Shown here: piece after piece, positions 23,691 to 32,652 of the stretch
Layout: every line of letters starts with the position of its first letter
Numbering within the stretch: the first letter of the stretch is position 1
Assembly: GCA_963775295.1 (NCBI GenBank)
Contig: CAVZIK010000006.1
Span: forward strand, 2,046,001-2,110,000
Source: JAMDEO01 sp963775295
Lineage (GTDB): Bacteria; Actinomycetota; Thermoleophilia; RBG-16-64-13
DNA: 64,000 nt
Direction: 5' to 3'
Position numbers and translations under genes: made by a program
The notes under the pieces: model-generated
What the model saw: only the letters and a program-made list of their open reading frames with translations
What the model was told of the DNA's origin: nothing
Databases searched by the model: none

Positions 23691-24887
23691 CTAATTCCCC
23701 CGGTCCCCGGAAACTAACTCAGCGAGAGCTGTCCGCTCAACGCGGGTCAGCAGGTCGGCCAACTCCTCAGGAGCCGCGGGCGGGTCAAGCGGGGCGGTGT
23801 CGTCGAGGAGAAAGTGGGGTGGTCTGCCTCCAGCTTCGCGCGACGCCGTGATCCACGTCTCCGGCAGTTCAACGTTCTCCGTTTCGCGGCCGAGGACGGT
23901 GCCGATGAAGGCGGTCCAGGCGCGTGGAGTAACGTCGGCAGGATCGTAACCGCCTCCACCGACTATCAGCCAGCGCCCGTTGCACACCTCGTGCGCAAGA
24001 TGATGCAGTCGGCTTGCCAGACGGGGATAGAGGGACATAGTGGCGTTTAGGTCGGTGAGGGGATCGTTGTGATGGGTGTCACACCCGATTTGTGTGAAAA
24101 GGATGCTGGGGGCAAAGCGCCGGATTGCGGGTTCGATGATGCGGCTCAGGACTTGGAGGATGTCATCATCGGCGGCGAACGGGGGCAGCGGAACGTTGAC
24201 GCAACTGCCCCGTCCAGCGCCGGAACCCGTCTCGTCGATTCCTCCCGTGCCGGGGAAGAGAAATTCGCCGCTTTCGTGGACCGATATTGTGAGGACGCGA
24301 GGATCCTCGTAGAAAGCCGCCTGCACTCCGTCCCCATGGTGCGCGTCCAGGTCAACGTAGGCGACGCGATGGCCCTCGGTCACCGCCACGTTGATCGCGG
24401 CCGCGCAGTCGTTGTAGACGCAAAACCCCGCAGCCCGGGACCTCATCGCATGATGCATGCCTCCGGCGGGATTGTACGCGTGCACCGCGCGGCCCTCTAG
24501 GATGGCGTTCATTGCCTGTATGGAGGCGCCCGCGTAAAGAGCGGTGGCGTCGTGGATGTCTGGGAAGAGCGGATCGTCCTCCGTTCCAAGCCCATAGAAG
24601 GCGAGGTCCAGCGGCGCCCTGTCGCCCCGCGCAATCTCTTGAGCGTGCCCGACGGCCTGTACGTACGGATAGGTGTGAACTGCAAGGAGTTCCATGATGC
24701 TTGCCGGACGGGGTTGCTCGAAGCGCAATCTGGGATCGTTCAGCCAGCCGAGAGTCTCCAGGAGGAGCATGGTAAGTCTATGGCGGCTGGGTTGAAGAGG
24801 GTGCTGCGGACCGAAGTCATACGAGGTGAGAGCGGGACCGTAGATGACCGCTAATCGTTCGTCGGTTACGTTTGCAAGGGGTTCCAC
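23691..24887 (-). CDS. acuC: AcuC-like class I/II histone deacetylase-family protein
   Basis: A 398-residue zinc deacetylase homologue. The N-terminus LAVIYGPALTSYDFGPQHPLQP is typical of AcuC. The catalytic core includes NPAGGMHHAM, the zinc site VAYVDLDAHHGDGVQ and ISVHESG, with FTQIGCDTHHNDPL and GGGGYD later. It may remove acetyl groups from acetyl-CoA synthetase or act on small acetylated amines. GTG 24887 is selected since the probable promoter lies at 24932-24960; an upstream TTG at 24935 falls inside that promoter. It is divergent from tilS. Confidence 0.88.
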   Translation of the reverse strand: MEPLANVTDERLAVIYGPALTSYDFGPQHPLQPSRHRLTMLLLETLGWLNDPRLRFEQPRPASIMELLAVHTYPYVQAVGHAQEIARGDRAPLDLAFYGLGTEDDPLFPDIHDATALYAGASIQAMNAILEGRAVHAYNPAGGMHHAMRSRAAGFCVYNDCAAAINVAVTEGHRVAYVDLDAHHGDGVQAAFYEDPRVLTISVHESGEFLFPGTGGIDETGSGAGRGSCVNVPLPPFAADDDILQVLSRIIEPAIRRFAPSILFTQIGCDTHHNDPLTDLNATMSLYPRLASRLHHLAHEVCNGRWLIVGGGGYDPADVTPRAWTAFIGTVLGRETENVELPETWITASREAGGRPPHFLLDDTAPLDPPAAPEELADLLTRVERTALAELVSGDRGN

Positions 24888-24931
24888 GACGGTGGACCAC
24901 CTCCCGGGCAGGAAAGGTTGGAAGCGGTAGT

Positions 24932-24960
24932 ACAATACCAGCCCCTCGTTATTAAGTCAG
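24932..24960 (-). promoter_or_regulatory. Candidate acuC promoter
   Basis: Read on the minus strand, CTGACT (-35, 24955-24960) and TATTGT (-10, 24932-24937) are spaced by 17 bases. Transcription would start near 24925, ahead of the chosen GTG at 24887. Confidence 0.5.
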
Positions 24961-24967
24961 GGAGAGA

Positions 24968-26350
24968 GTGAGGCCAGTTGTCGTGACTGCGGGGTCGCAA
25001 GAGCATATCCGGCCGGCGCTCGTTCGCGAGGTTCGGGAGACCTGCTCGCGTGAACGCGTCTTCCCGGCGGGATCACGGGCGCTTGTCATGGTCTCAGGTG
25101 GTCAGGACTCGATCACCCTGTTGGAGCTCACAGCCGGCGGTCTCCTGCTATCGGCTGGTCCGTCGGAAGTCGTCGCTCTTCATGTCAACCATCATCTGCG
25201 TGGTCAAGACAGCGACGATGACGAGCGCTTGGTCGCGCAGCACTGCGCGCGGCTGGACGTGGAACTGGTTGTGGCGCATAGGCCGATCGTCAAATCCGAC
25301 GGTAACGTACAGGAGACTGCGCGTGCAGCCCGACGAAAGGCCGCGCTGACGGTGGCCACAGAGCGAGGGTGTCGCCGGATCGCCCTAGGCCATACCGCCG
25401 ACGATCAGGTGGAGACCATGCTCTACCGAATGGCGCGCTACGGGGGACTCGCTGCGCTCCGCGGGATGTTGTTCTGCGACCCGCCCTGGGTGCGTCCCCT
25501 CTTGTCCGTCCGTCGCACGGATACCGAGGCATTCTGTTTGGAGAGAGGGCTGGAGTTTGCCGTCGACAGAGGCAACGCCTATCCGGGGTACGCCAGGACT
25601 GGGGTGCGAGAGCAGGTGTTGCCCGCGTGGGAAACGGTGCTCCCCGGAGCCGTGGAAGCCGCGGCTCGTACCGCGGAGGTGGCGGCCGAGGTGGAGCGGG
25701 TAGTGGTTCTTTCCCTGGAGGCGACGGGGCTTGATCTTGGTTCGGCGGAGCTGGACGTGAACCGACTCCGGGCTCTGCCCGCGCCGCAGCGACGACTTGC
25801 GCTGCACGCGTGGCTCGAACATGGTGAAGACCTGGAAGCGACTAGGAGGAACGTTCTCGCGGTGGAGCGACTCTTGGAGACTTCGGGATCGGCTTCTGTC
25901 GATTTAGGGGCGAATTGGCGTGCCCAGCGCGAATACGATCTGCTCAGCCTGAGCCGCACCGCGTCGACTTTTGGCGACGTGCCGGAAGAAGTGCCGTTGC
26001 ACCTCCCCGGAATCGCAGACTGGGGCGGAGTTCGCATCCGCTGCGAGCGGAGCGAGCGGTTCCGTGCGCCGGATCCGGCGCGGGAGACTTTCGTCGACGC
26101 CGGGGCGATCGAAGGGCCGCTGTCCGTGAGGGGTGTCCGTCTAGGCGACACCGTGCGCCCCCTGGGTCTGAAAGGAACGCGCAAACTGCAGGATGTCCTG
26201 GTCGATCTGCGCGTCCCGGCCGACAGCCGGTCGTCGGTGCCTGTAGTGATCTGCGAAGGGAGCATCTTGTGGGTTTGTGGTCTGCTGTCCGTCGAGCAGG
26301 GTAGAATAACCGCCAAGACGAGACGACTCGTCAGGTTCTGCGTCGAATAG
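24968..26350 (+). CDS. tilS: tRNA(Ile)-lysidine synthetase
   Basis: A 460-residue ATP-dependent enzyme that attaches lysine to C34 of the CAU-anticodon tRNA-Ile so it reads AUA. The PP-loop (VMVSGGQDSITLLEL, about 38-52) is intact, and HHLRGQDSDDDE and ALGHTADDQVETMLYR are standard TilS motifs. The C-terminal TilS domain contains VRPLGLKGTRKLQDVLVDLRVP. Start GTG 24968 overlaps a GGGAGAGA ribosome site region. It heads the long plus-strand housekeeping block, followed by hpt and ftsH as in B. subtilis. Confidence 0.95.
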   Translation: MRPVVVTAGSQEHIRPALVREVRETCSRERVFPAGSRALVMVSGGQDSITLLELTAGGLLLSAGPSEVVALHVNHHLRGQDSDDDERLVAQHCARLDVELVVAHRPIVKSDGNVQETARAARRKAALTVATERGCRRIALGHTADDQVETMLYRMARYGGLAALRGMLFCDPPWVRPLLSVRRTDTEAFCLERGLEFAVDRGNAYPGYARTGVREQVLPAWETVLPGAVEAAARTAEVAAEVERVVVLSLEATGLDLGSAELDVNRLRALPAPQRRLALHAWLEHGEDLEATRRNVLAVERLLETSGSASVDLGANWRAQREYDLLSLSRTASTFGDVPEEVPLHLPGIADWGGVRIRCERSERFRAPDPARETFVDAGAIEGPLSVRGVRLGDTVRPLGLKGTRKLQDVLVDLRVPADSRSSVPVVICEGSILWVCGLLSVEQGRITAKTRRLVRFCVE

Positions 26351-26381
26351 GGGTGTTCTGAACTCGAGCGCGAGACACCAT

Positions 26382-26897
26382 GTGCGGGTCCTCATAAGCG
26401 AGGAGCGGGTCCAAGAGCGGGTCGGCCAACTGGCCGAGGCCATCACTGTGGACTACCAGGACAAATGTCCCATACTTGTATGCGTTCTCAAGGGCGCTGT
26501 GATATTTCTGGCCGACCTTGCCCGTCGTCTCTCGTTCGACTTGGAGATGGAGTTCATGGCTGTGTCCAGCTACGGGCAATCCACGACGAGTTCGGGCGTG
26601 GTGAGGATACTCAAGGATCTCGATATCAATATCGACGGGCGCCACATCCTCATTGTGGAGGACATCATCGACTCGGGGCTCACTCTCCAATACCTTACGG
26701 GTAACCTGCAGTCTCGCAACCCGGCGAGCGTCGAAGTCGTGACCCTGCTGAGCAAACCCAGCAGGCGGACGGCCGAGTTCGAGTGCAGGTACACAGGCTT
26801 TGAGATCCTCGACGAGTTCGTGGTCGGTTACGGCCTCGATTACGCGGAAAAGTATCGCAATCTCGCCTATATCGGGGTGATCGACGATCTTGATTGA
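26382..26897 (+). CDS. hpt: Hypoxanthine(-guanine) phosphoribosyltransferase
   Basis: A 171-residue purine salvage enzyme transferring phosphoribose from PRPP to hypoxanthine or guanine. Seen motifs are the loop LVCVLKGAVIFLADL, the flexible SSYG loop (MAVSSYGQSTTSSG), the PRPP signature HILIVEDIIDSGLT (about 89-102) and the purine-binding FVVGYGLDY near the C-terminus. GTG 26382 is the only reasonable start; no strong ribosome site is evident. It lies between tilS and ftsH, the order found in many Gram-positive genomes. Confidence 0.95.
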   Translation: MRVLISEERVQERVGQLAEAITVDYQDKCPILVCVLKGAVIFLADLARRLSFDLEMEFMAVSSYGQSTTSSGVVRILKDLDINIDGRHILIVEDIIDSGLTLQYLTGNLQSRNPASVEVVTLLSKPSRRTAEFECRYTGFEILDEFVVGYGLDYAEKYRNLAYIGVIDDLD

Positions 26898-26900
26898 TCA

Positions 26901-26922
26901 TTTCCGGCCCAGGTCCCGGAAA
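26901..26922 (+). terminator. Weak hairpin after hpt
   Basis: TTTCCGG (26901-26907) pairs with CCGGAAA (26916-26922) across eight bases, right after the hpt stop. No T-run follows, so read-through toward ftsH is likely. Confidence 0.3.
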
Positions 26923-27019
26923 ACCTCCCGTCCGTCAACAGCGAAGGGCCCGTCTTCGTTCGGGGGCAACGCCTTATGGTAGTATCTCTGCCCTATATTG
27001 AGCGACTTGTGGAGTTCAG

Positions 27020-28987
27020 TTGAGTAGGTTCTTCAAGAGCGCCGCCTTCCCGATCCTCCTGGTCATACTGCTGGCCTTCTTCGTGCAGAACCTTTTCTAC
27101 GGTTCACACGGAACCCAGCAGCTTACGTTCAACGCGTTCCAGCAGGATGTGGCGACGAACAAGATAGATGGCACTGTCACGCTGAAGACCAAGGATCTGG
27201 TCGTCTCGGGCAAACTCAAAGACGGCACCAGCTTCCAGGTTGGCTTTACGCAGGCCTATAACATGGAGCAATACCTGCTGGATAACAAAGTCGAATTCAA
27301 CACCGATATCCAGAAGAGTTCGATCTGGATCACGTTGCTGGGCACTCTGGCGCCCATTCTGATCATGATCGTGTTCTTCGTCTTCCTCATGAACCAGATG
27401 CAGGGAGGGGGGAGCAAGGTGATGAGCTTCGGCAAGTCGCGGGCCAAACGAATGGCCATCGACCAACCGAAGATAACGTTCAAGGATGTGGCCGGGGTGG
27501 ATGAGGCCGTCGAAGAACTGGATGAGATCAAGGAGTTCCTTGAGAATCCCAAGCGCTTCCAAAGCCTCGGGGCCCGCATTCCCAAAGGCGTGTTGCTGTT
27601 CGGGCCTCCGGGGACCGGCAAGACTCTTCTGGCGAGGGCCGTGGCCGGCGAGGCCGGCGTGCCCTTCTTCAGCATCTCCGGTTCGGACTTCGTCGAGATG
27701 TTTGTCGGAGTCGGAGCCAGCCGGGTTCGCGATCTGTTCGATCAGGCCAAGCAGAATCAGCCCTGCATTATCTTCATCGATGAGATCGACGCCGTCGGTC
27801 GTCACCGTGGCGCCGGCATGGGCGGGGGACACGACGAGCGTGAGCAGACCCTGAACCAACTGCTTGTCGAGATGGATGGGTTCGAGGCCAACGAGAGCAT
27901 CATTATCATGGCGGCTACCAACCGTCCGGATATCCTCGACCCCGCTCTGCTCAGGCCGGGCCGCTTCGACCGTCAGATCATCGTCGACCGGCCGGATCGG
28001 GAGGGGCGCAAGGCGATTCTGGCCGTGCATGCCCGTGGCAAGCCGCTTGCTCCGGGCGTCGAGATCGATACCCTTGCCGCGCAGACCCCCGGCTTCACTG
28101 GGGCCGATCTTGCCAACCTGGTGAACGAAGCTGCACTTCTGGCTGCACGTCGTCACAAGCGCGTGGTTGAGATGGAAGAGTTCGAAGAGGCGGTGCTTCG
28201 TGTCATCGCTGGTCCGGAGAAGAAATCACGCCTTCTCTCTGAAGAGGAGAAGCTCATCACGGCGTATCACGAGATCGGTCACGCGCTCGTGGCACACTAT
28301 CTGCCCAACGCGGATCCGGTTCACAAGGTTTCCATCATCAGCCGTGGTCAGGCTTTGGGTTACACCATCACCCTGCCCACGGAAGACAAGTTCATGGTCA
28401 AGAAGAAGGAGATCATCGACAAACTCTCGCATATGCTCGCGGGCAGGGTGGCCGAAGAGATCCGCTTCGACGACATCACCACCGGGGCGTCCAACGACTT
28501 GCAACGGGCAAGCGAAACCGCCCGGCGTATGGTCACTCAGTACGGGATGAGCGAGGCCTTGGGGCCCCTCACTTTCGGTCACGATCCGGGACAGCCGTTC
28601 GTTGGTCGGGACTATGGTATGGGCCAGGAGTACTCCGACGATACAGCGGTGAAGATCGACGCTGAGATCAGGCGAGTGGTCGACGAGGCGTACGACAAAG
28701 CTCGAGATATCCTCACCGAGCATCGGGAACAGCTCGACCAGCTGTCTCTGCTCCTCATCGACAAGGAGACCATCGACCGTGAGGAATTCGAGGCTCTACT
28801 GGCTGGTGACGACCCGGATGAAGTGTTTCGCGCCCGCGACGAGGCGAAAGCCCGCAAGGTTGCTGAGGGCAAGAGGGCGGCACGTCAACGCAAACAGAAG
28901 AGCGAGCAGGAGACCCTGGAGCCCGACGGTCACGAGATGGTGCCGAGCGGCGGGGTAGCTTCCGCGACCGGTTACTCGGAAGACTGA
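27020..28987 (+). CDS. ftsH: ATP-dependent zinc metalloprotease FtsH
   Basis: A 655-residue membrane AAA+ protease. Two membrane helices (about 9-27 and 104-125) flank an extracytoplasmic domain. The AAA module has Walker A GPPGTGKT (about 195) and Walker B IIFIDEIDAVGR, with a second region of homology ATNRPDILDPALLRPGRFDR. The zinc site is HEIGHA (about 417-422; many homologues have HEAGH). It degrades misfolded membrane proteins and short-lived regulators. TTG 27020 is preceded by GGAG. The C-terminus is a charged tail of about 50 residues. Confidence 0.97.
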   Translation: MSRFFKSAAFPILLVILLAFFVQNLFYGSHGTQQLTFNAFQQDVATNKIDGTVTLKTKDLVVSGKLKDGTSFQVGFTQAYNMEQYLLDNKVEFNTDIQKSSIWITLLGTLAPILIMIVFFVFLMNQMQGGGSKVMSFGKSRAKRMAIDQPKITFKDVAGVDEAVEELDEIKEFLENPKRFQSLGARIPKGVLLFGPPGTGKTLLARAVAGEAGVPFFSISGSDFVEMFVGVGASRVRDLFDQAKQNQPCIIFIDEIDAVGRHRGAGMGGGHDEREQTLNQLLVEMDGFEANESIIIMAATNRPDILDPALLRPGRFDRQIIVDRPDREGRKAILAVHARGKPLAPGVEIDTLAAQTPGFTGADLANLVNEAALLAARRHKRVVEMEEFEEAVLRVIAGPEKKSRLLSEEEKLITAYHEIGHALVAHYLPNADPVHKVSIISRGQALGYTITLPTEDKFMVKKKEIIDKLSHMLAGRVAEEIRFDDITTGASNDLQRASETARRMVTQYGMSEALGPLTFGHDPGQPFVGRDYGMGQEYSDDTAVKIDAEIRRVVDEAYDKARDILTEHREQLDQLSLLLIDKETIDREEFEALLAGDDPDEVFRARDEAKARKVAEGKRAARQRKQKSEQETLEPDGHEMVPSGGVASATGYSED

Positions 28988-29001
28988 CGCGAAAGGCGCC
29001 C

Positions 29002-29571
29002 ATGGATAAGGGCAAGATCGAGCAGGGCATCCGTCTGCTCCTCGAGGGCATCGGTGAGAACACCGAGCGTGACGGACTGATTGACACGCCCCGCCGGGTC
29101 GCGGAGATGTACGAAGACATTCTCTGCCCGGATCCGAAAGATTTGGCCAGCATCATTGAGGCGATGCCTTCGGACCGTCATCAGGAAATGGTGTTGGTCC
29201 GCGACATCTCCTTTCACTCCCTGTGCGAGCATCACCTTCTGCCTTTCTTCGGTGTCGCCCACGTGGCATACATCCCTTCAAAGCACGGCAAGATAACGGG
29301 ATTATCCAAGATCGCCAGGTTGGTCCATACAGTGGCAGGTCGGCTGCAACTGCAGGAACGCCTCACCAGCACCATCGCGGACACCCTTGTCACCGCTCTG
29401 CAGCCCGAAGGGGTCATGGTGCTCGTCCGGGCTGAGCACCTTTGTATGACCATGCGGGGTGTGCGGGCTCCCGGAACGCTCGTGGTGACATCCGCGGTGC
29501 GGGGGATATTCCGCACCAGTGCGCCCACTCGCGCGGAGGTCCTCGCGCTCATCGAGGCCCCCAAGGCCTGA
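29002..29571 (+). CDS. folE: GTP cyclohydrolase I
   Basis: A 189-residue enzyme making 7,8-dihydroneopterin triphosphate from GTP, the first step of folate synthesis. Typical blocks are DGLIDTPRRVAEMY, the zinc-binding SLCEHHLLPFFG (Cys and His near 75-78), GLSKIARLVHTVAGRLQLQERLT and the second zinc Cys in EHLCMTMRG. It starts at ATG 29002, 14 bases after ftsH, with GAAAGG upstream. It opens a complete folE-folP-folB-folK run. Confidence 0.97.
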   Translation: MDKGKIEQGIRLLLEGIGENTERDGLIDTPRRVAEMYEDILCPDPKDLASIIEAMPSDRHQEMVLVRDISFHSLCEHHLLPFFGVAHVAYIPSKHGKITGLSKIARLVHTVAGRLQLQERLTSTIADTLVTALQPEGVMVLVRAEHLCMTMRGVRAPGTLVVTSAVRGIFRTSAPTRAEVLALIEAPKA

Positions 29572-29588
29572 CTAAACGGGGGCGTCCG

Positions 29589-30803
29589 GTGATCCCAACC
29601 AAGGGTTCGGCGCAGGTGCTTGTACTCCGTGATCTCACGGATGTGCAACGCGTCATGGCGCGCTGCCGGGTCTCCAGCGAGGGCATCCGGCTCATGAACA
29701 ACAAAGCTCTGTTCCGGGTCGTGCGCGTGAGCGGGCTGGATGCACGCGCGGCGAACATCCTCAAGCAGGAGATGCTCTCCAGGGGTGGCGAGGTGGCCAC
29801 GTCCCGGGATGTCTACCAACTGCGAGGCAGCGATGCAGATTGCGTGATCATGGGAACGCTGAATCAGTTCGAGCGCCTGCTGCCGAAGCTGAAGCAGCAG
29901 CCGTTCGGGCTACGATCTTTGGCGGCTTCAGTGGAGGCGGCGCTCAAGAACTACGATGCGCCGCTTCCCCGGACCCCGGTGGGACTGGATCTCTCGGCGG
30001 CGCCGCTACTTATGGGCGTGCTCAACCTCACTCCCGACTCGTTCTCCGACGGCAACTCATACGCGGACGACGAGGCCGCTGTCACCGCAGGTCTGAAGAT
30101 GGTGGAAGAAGGCGCCTCATTTGTGGACGTGGGGGGCGAGTCCACGCGGCCCGGGGCAGCGCCGGTTTCTCTCAAAGAGGAGTCGAGGCGGGTAATGACG
30201 GTCGTGACAACGCTGGCGCGGGAGTTGCCGGGCAAGATCTCGGTGGATACGTACAAGGCGGATGTCGCGCAGAGGGCGCTCGCGGCCGGCGCCTACATGA
30301 TCAACGACGTTTCCGCGCTACGGATGGACTCGGGCATGGTGGACGTCGTCCGCGATGCGGATTGCCCGGTGATTCTCACGCATATGCAGGGGGAACCGCA
30401 AAACATGCAGAATGAACCACGCTACGACGACGTGGTGGAGGAGATCTACACCTTCTTTGTGGAGCGGTTGAATTGGGCGGTCGACCACGGGTTGAGAGAA
30501 GACAACCTGCTCATCGATCCTGGCATCGGGTTCGGCAAGTTGACGGAGCACAACCTGGAGATCCTGAGAAATCTGGGAGCGTTCCGGTCTCTGGGCAGGC
30601 CCCTGGTGATAGGGACGTCTCGTAAGCGTTTCCTTGGGGAGATTGCCGGTGTCGACGATCCCGAGCGGCGCGACAGAGCCACTGCCGTCACGACTGCGCT
30701 CGCTGCCCGAGAGGGGGCACATATTCTCCGCGTGCACCGAGTAGCTGTGAATGCGGAGGCGGCAGGCGTGGCCCGCGCGGTATTCCCCAAGCCGACTCAA
30801 TAG
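29589..30803 (+). CDS. folP: Dihydropteroate synthase with N-terminal extension
   Basis: A 404-residue protein. The dihydropteroate synthase domain starts near residue 137 with MGVLNLTPDSFSDG, then DVGGESTRPGA, INDVSALRMD, ILTHMQG, LLIDPGIGFGK and GTSRKRFLG. It joins p-aminobenzoate to hydroxymethyldihydropterin diphosphate. The first 125 or so residues form a separate domain (VLRDLTDVQRVMARCRVSSEG..., ILKQEMLSRGGEVATSRDVY) absent from E. coli FolP; it resembles the extension of some archaeal and clostridial homologues. GTG 29589 follows a G-rich ribosome site, 17 bases after folE. Confidence 0.93.
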   Translation: MIPTKGSAQVLVLRDLTDVQRVMARCRVSSEGIRLMNNKALFRVVRVSGLDARAANILKQEMLSRGGEVATSRDVYQLRGSDADCVIMGTLNQFERLLPKLKQQPFGLRSLAASVEAALKNYDAPLPRTPVGLDLSAAPLLMGVLNLTPDSFSDGNSYADDEAAVTAGLKMVEEGASFVDVGGESTRPGAAPVSLKEESRRVMTVVTTLARELPGKISVDTYKADVAQRALAAGAYMINDVSALRMDSGMVDVVRDADCPVILTHMQGEPQNMQNEPRYDDVVEEIYTFFVERLNWAVDHGLREDNLLIDPGIGFGKLTEHNLEILRNLGAFRSLGRPLVIGTSRKRFLGEIAGVDDPERRDRATAVTTALAAREGAHILRVHRVAVNAEAAGVARAVFPKPTQ

Positions 30804-30819
30804 AAGAGAACGGGGGCTG

Positions 30820-31191
30820 ATGGTGGATATCATTATCGAGGGGCTCGAGGTCTACGGTCATCACGGGGTAGCTCCCGAGGAAAGAGTTCTCGGACAGCGC
30901 TTCTATTTTGACGTGCGCCTAACACTGGACGATTGCACGGCTGCGCTGACCGACCGTGTGGAAGACGCGGTGGACTACACCGAGGTGATCGACCTCGTGA
31001 TGGAGTTGGCCACGACCGAGACCTACTTGCTCTTGGAGCGCCTGGCTCATGCCACGGCTGAGGCCATATTGAGGAAGTTTCCGGTCGACGAGGTGTGGGT
31101 GCGCGTGGTCAAGCCGCATCCACCCATAGCCTGTTCCCTGACCGGAGTGAGCGCAGCCGTTGAACTGCAGCGTGCAGACATCGAGGGCTGA
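30820..31191 (+). CDS. folB: Dihydroneopterin aldolase
   Basis: A 123-residue enzyme cleaving dihydroneopterin to hydroxymethyldihydropterin and glycolaldehyde. It shows IIIEGLEVYGHHGVAPEERVLGQRF at the N-terminus, with the catalytic Glu in APEE, and WVRVVKPHPPIACSLTGVSAAVE near the end, with the catalytic Lys. ATG 30820 has a GGGGG ribosome-like site close upstream. It lies 16 bases after folP and directly before folK. Confidence 0.95.
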   Translation: MVDIIIEGLEVYGHHGVAPEERVLGQRFYFDVRLTLDDCTAALTDRVEDAVDYTEVIDLVMELATTETYLLLERLAHATAEAILRKFPVDEVWVRVVKPHPPIACSLTGVSAAVELQRADIEG

Positions 31192-31230
31192 GGGCTGGAC
31201 GAATGTCAGAAGGACCCCGCCCGGGTCTAT

Positions 31231-32652
31231 TTGGGTCTTGGCTCCAATCAGGGGGATAGGGAAGCCACTCTGACGAGGGCGCGTGATCTGCTGGGACGGT
31301 TGCCTCGGACCGAGGTTATTGCGACGTCGAGCCTGTATCTCACGGCGGCGATCGGCGGTCCCGAGCAGCCCGATTATCTCAACCAGGTGGTCGAGATCGT
31401 GACTGGGTTGGAACCTCGCCGTCTCTTGCTCGAGACCAAGCGAATCGAAACTTCCTTGGGCAGAGAGCGTTTGGTCCGATGGGGCCCCAGGACCCTTGAC
31501 GTCGATATCCTTTGGTACCATGGCCTCACGGTTGCCGATGGCGACCTGCAATTGCCCCATCCACGCATGGAGCAACGCCGGTTCGTTCTTGAGCCCCTGG
31601 CCGAAGTGGCACCCTCTCTTGTCCTACCCAGCGGCAAGACGGTCTCCGAAGCCCTGGCTCTAGTGGGTGAACAGGTGGTCAAGCTATTTCCCTCGGATCG
31701 AGAACGACGGCCGCCGTCGAGGAGCTGCGGGTCAGATATGGATTACTCTGCTATTCAAGCCGAAATACGGGAGCTTGCACACGAGAAGCGGGCGGTCATA
31801 CTCGCGCACAACTACCAGCGTCCTGAAGTTCAAGACGTCGCCGACGTGTTGGGCGATTCGCTCTGGCTTTCCCAGCAGGCGGCCGCTTCCACCTCGCGGA
31901 TGATCGTGTTCTGTGGGGTTCATTTTATGGCCGAGACGGCTGCCATTCTGGCGCCGGATCGTCCGGTCATTCTGCCGGAGCCACGGGCCGGCTGTCCGAT
32001 GGCGGACATGGTCGATGTGCCTGGACTTGAGGCGCTCAAGGCACAGCATCCAGGGGCGGTCGTTGTTAGCTACGTGAATACCACGGCGGCCATTAAGGCC
32101 ATCTCAGACATCTGCTGCACGAGCGCCAATGCCGTCCGAGTGGTCGGCAACGTGGAGCTGGGTAGGAAGATCATCTTCACGCCGGACGTCAATCTTGGCT
32201 CCTGGGTGGCCAAGAAGACGGGGCGGGAGCTCATCCTGTGGCCGGGATTCTGTCCGACGCACGATCTAATCGAGGTCTCCGACATCGAGCGGGCTCGGAA
32301 AGAACATCCCCGGGCCAAGGTCGTCGTCCACCCGGAATGCCGTCCGGAAGTGAGCGAGATGGCGGACGCGGTTGAGAGCACATCGGGGATGATCCGCTTC
32401 TGCCGGGAGGACGATGCCGAGGAATACCTCATCGGGACTGAACTGGGCATGATCTATCGTCTTTGCAGGGATGTTCCCGGCAAGCGTTTCTATCCCGTCA
32501 CAGAGGTAAGCGTGTGTCCGAACATGAAACTGACGACGCTCGAGAAGGTTCGCGCAGCTTTGCTGAACGAGGGTCCGGTGGTCACCGTGGAGCCTGAGAT
32601 CGCCAAGAAGGCGCATCGCGCGGTACAGAGGATGATCGAGGTCACTCCATGA
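31231..32652 (+). CDS. folK-nadA: FolK (HPPK) reading in frame into NadA (quinolinate synthase)
   Basis: One open frame of 473 residues holds two enzymes. Residues 1 to about 155 match HPPK: GLGSNQGDREATL, LNQVVEI and RWGPRTLDVDI, with the metal Asp pair. From Met170 (ATG 31738) the sequence is a full quinolinate synthase, with AHNYQRPEVQDVAD and the three iron-sulfur Cys in ICCTSANA, HPECRPE and SVCPNMK. NadA condenses iminoaspartate with dihydroxyacetone phosphate. There may be a true fusion or an internal start at 31738. The HPPK start is unclear: TTG 31231 trims the first strand, while an ATG at 31203 is one base out of frame. The stop overlaps nadB (ATGA). Confidence 0.85.
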   Translation: MGLGSNQGDREATLTRARDLLGRLPRTEVIATSSLYLTAAIGGPEQPDYLNQVVEIVTGLEPRRLLLETKRIETSLGRERLVRWGPRTLDVDILWYHGLTVADGDLQLPHPRMEQRRFVLEPLAEVAPSLVLPSGKTVSEALALVGEQVVKLFPSDRERRPPSRSCGSDMDYSAIQAEIRELAHEKRAVILAHNYQRPEVQDVADVLGDSLWLSQQAAASTSRMIVFCGVHFMAETAAILAPDRPVILPEPRAGCPMADMVDVPGLEALKAQHPGAVVVSYVNTTAAIKAISDICCTSANAVRVVGNVELGRKIIFTPDVNLGSWVAKKTGRELILWPGFCPTHDLIEVSDIERARKEHPRAKVVVHPECRPEVSEMADAVESTSGMIRFCREDDAEEYLIGTELGMIYRLCRDVPGKRFYPVTEVSVCPNMKLTTLEKVRAALLNEGPVVTVEPEIAKKAHRAVQRMIEVTP

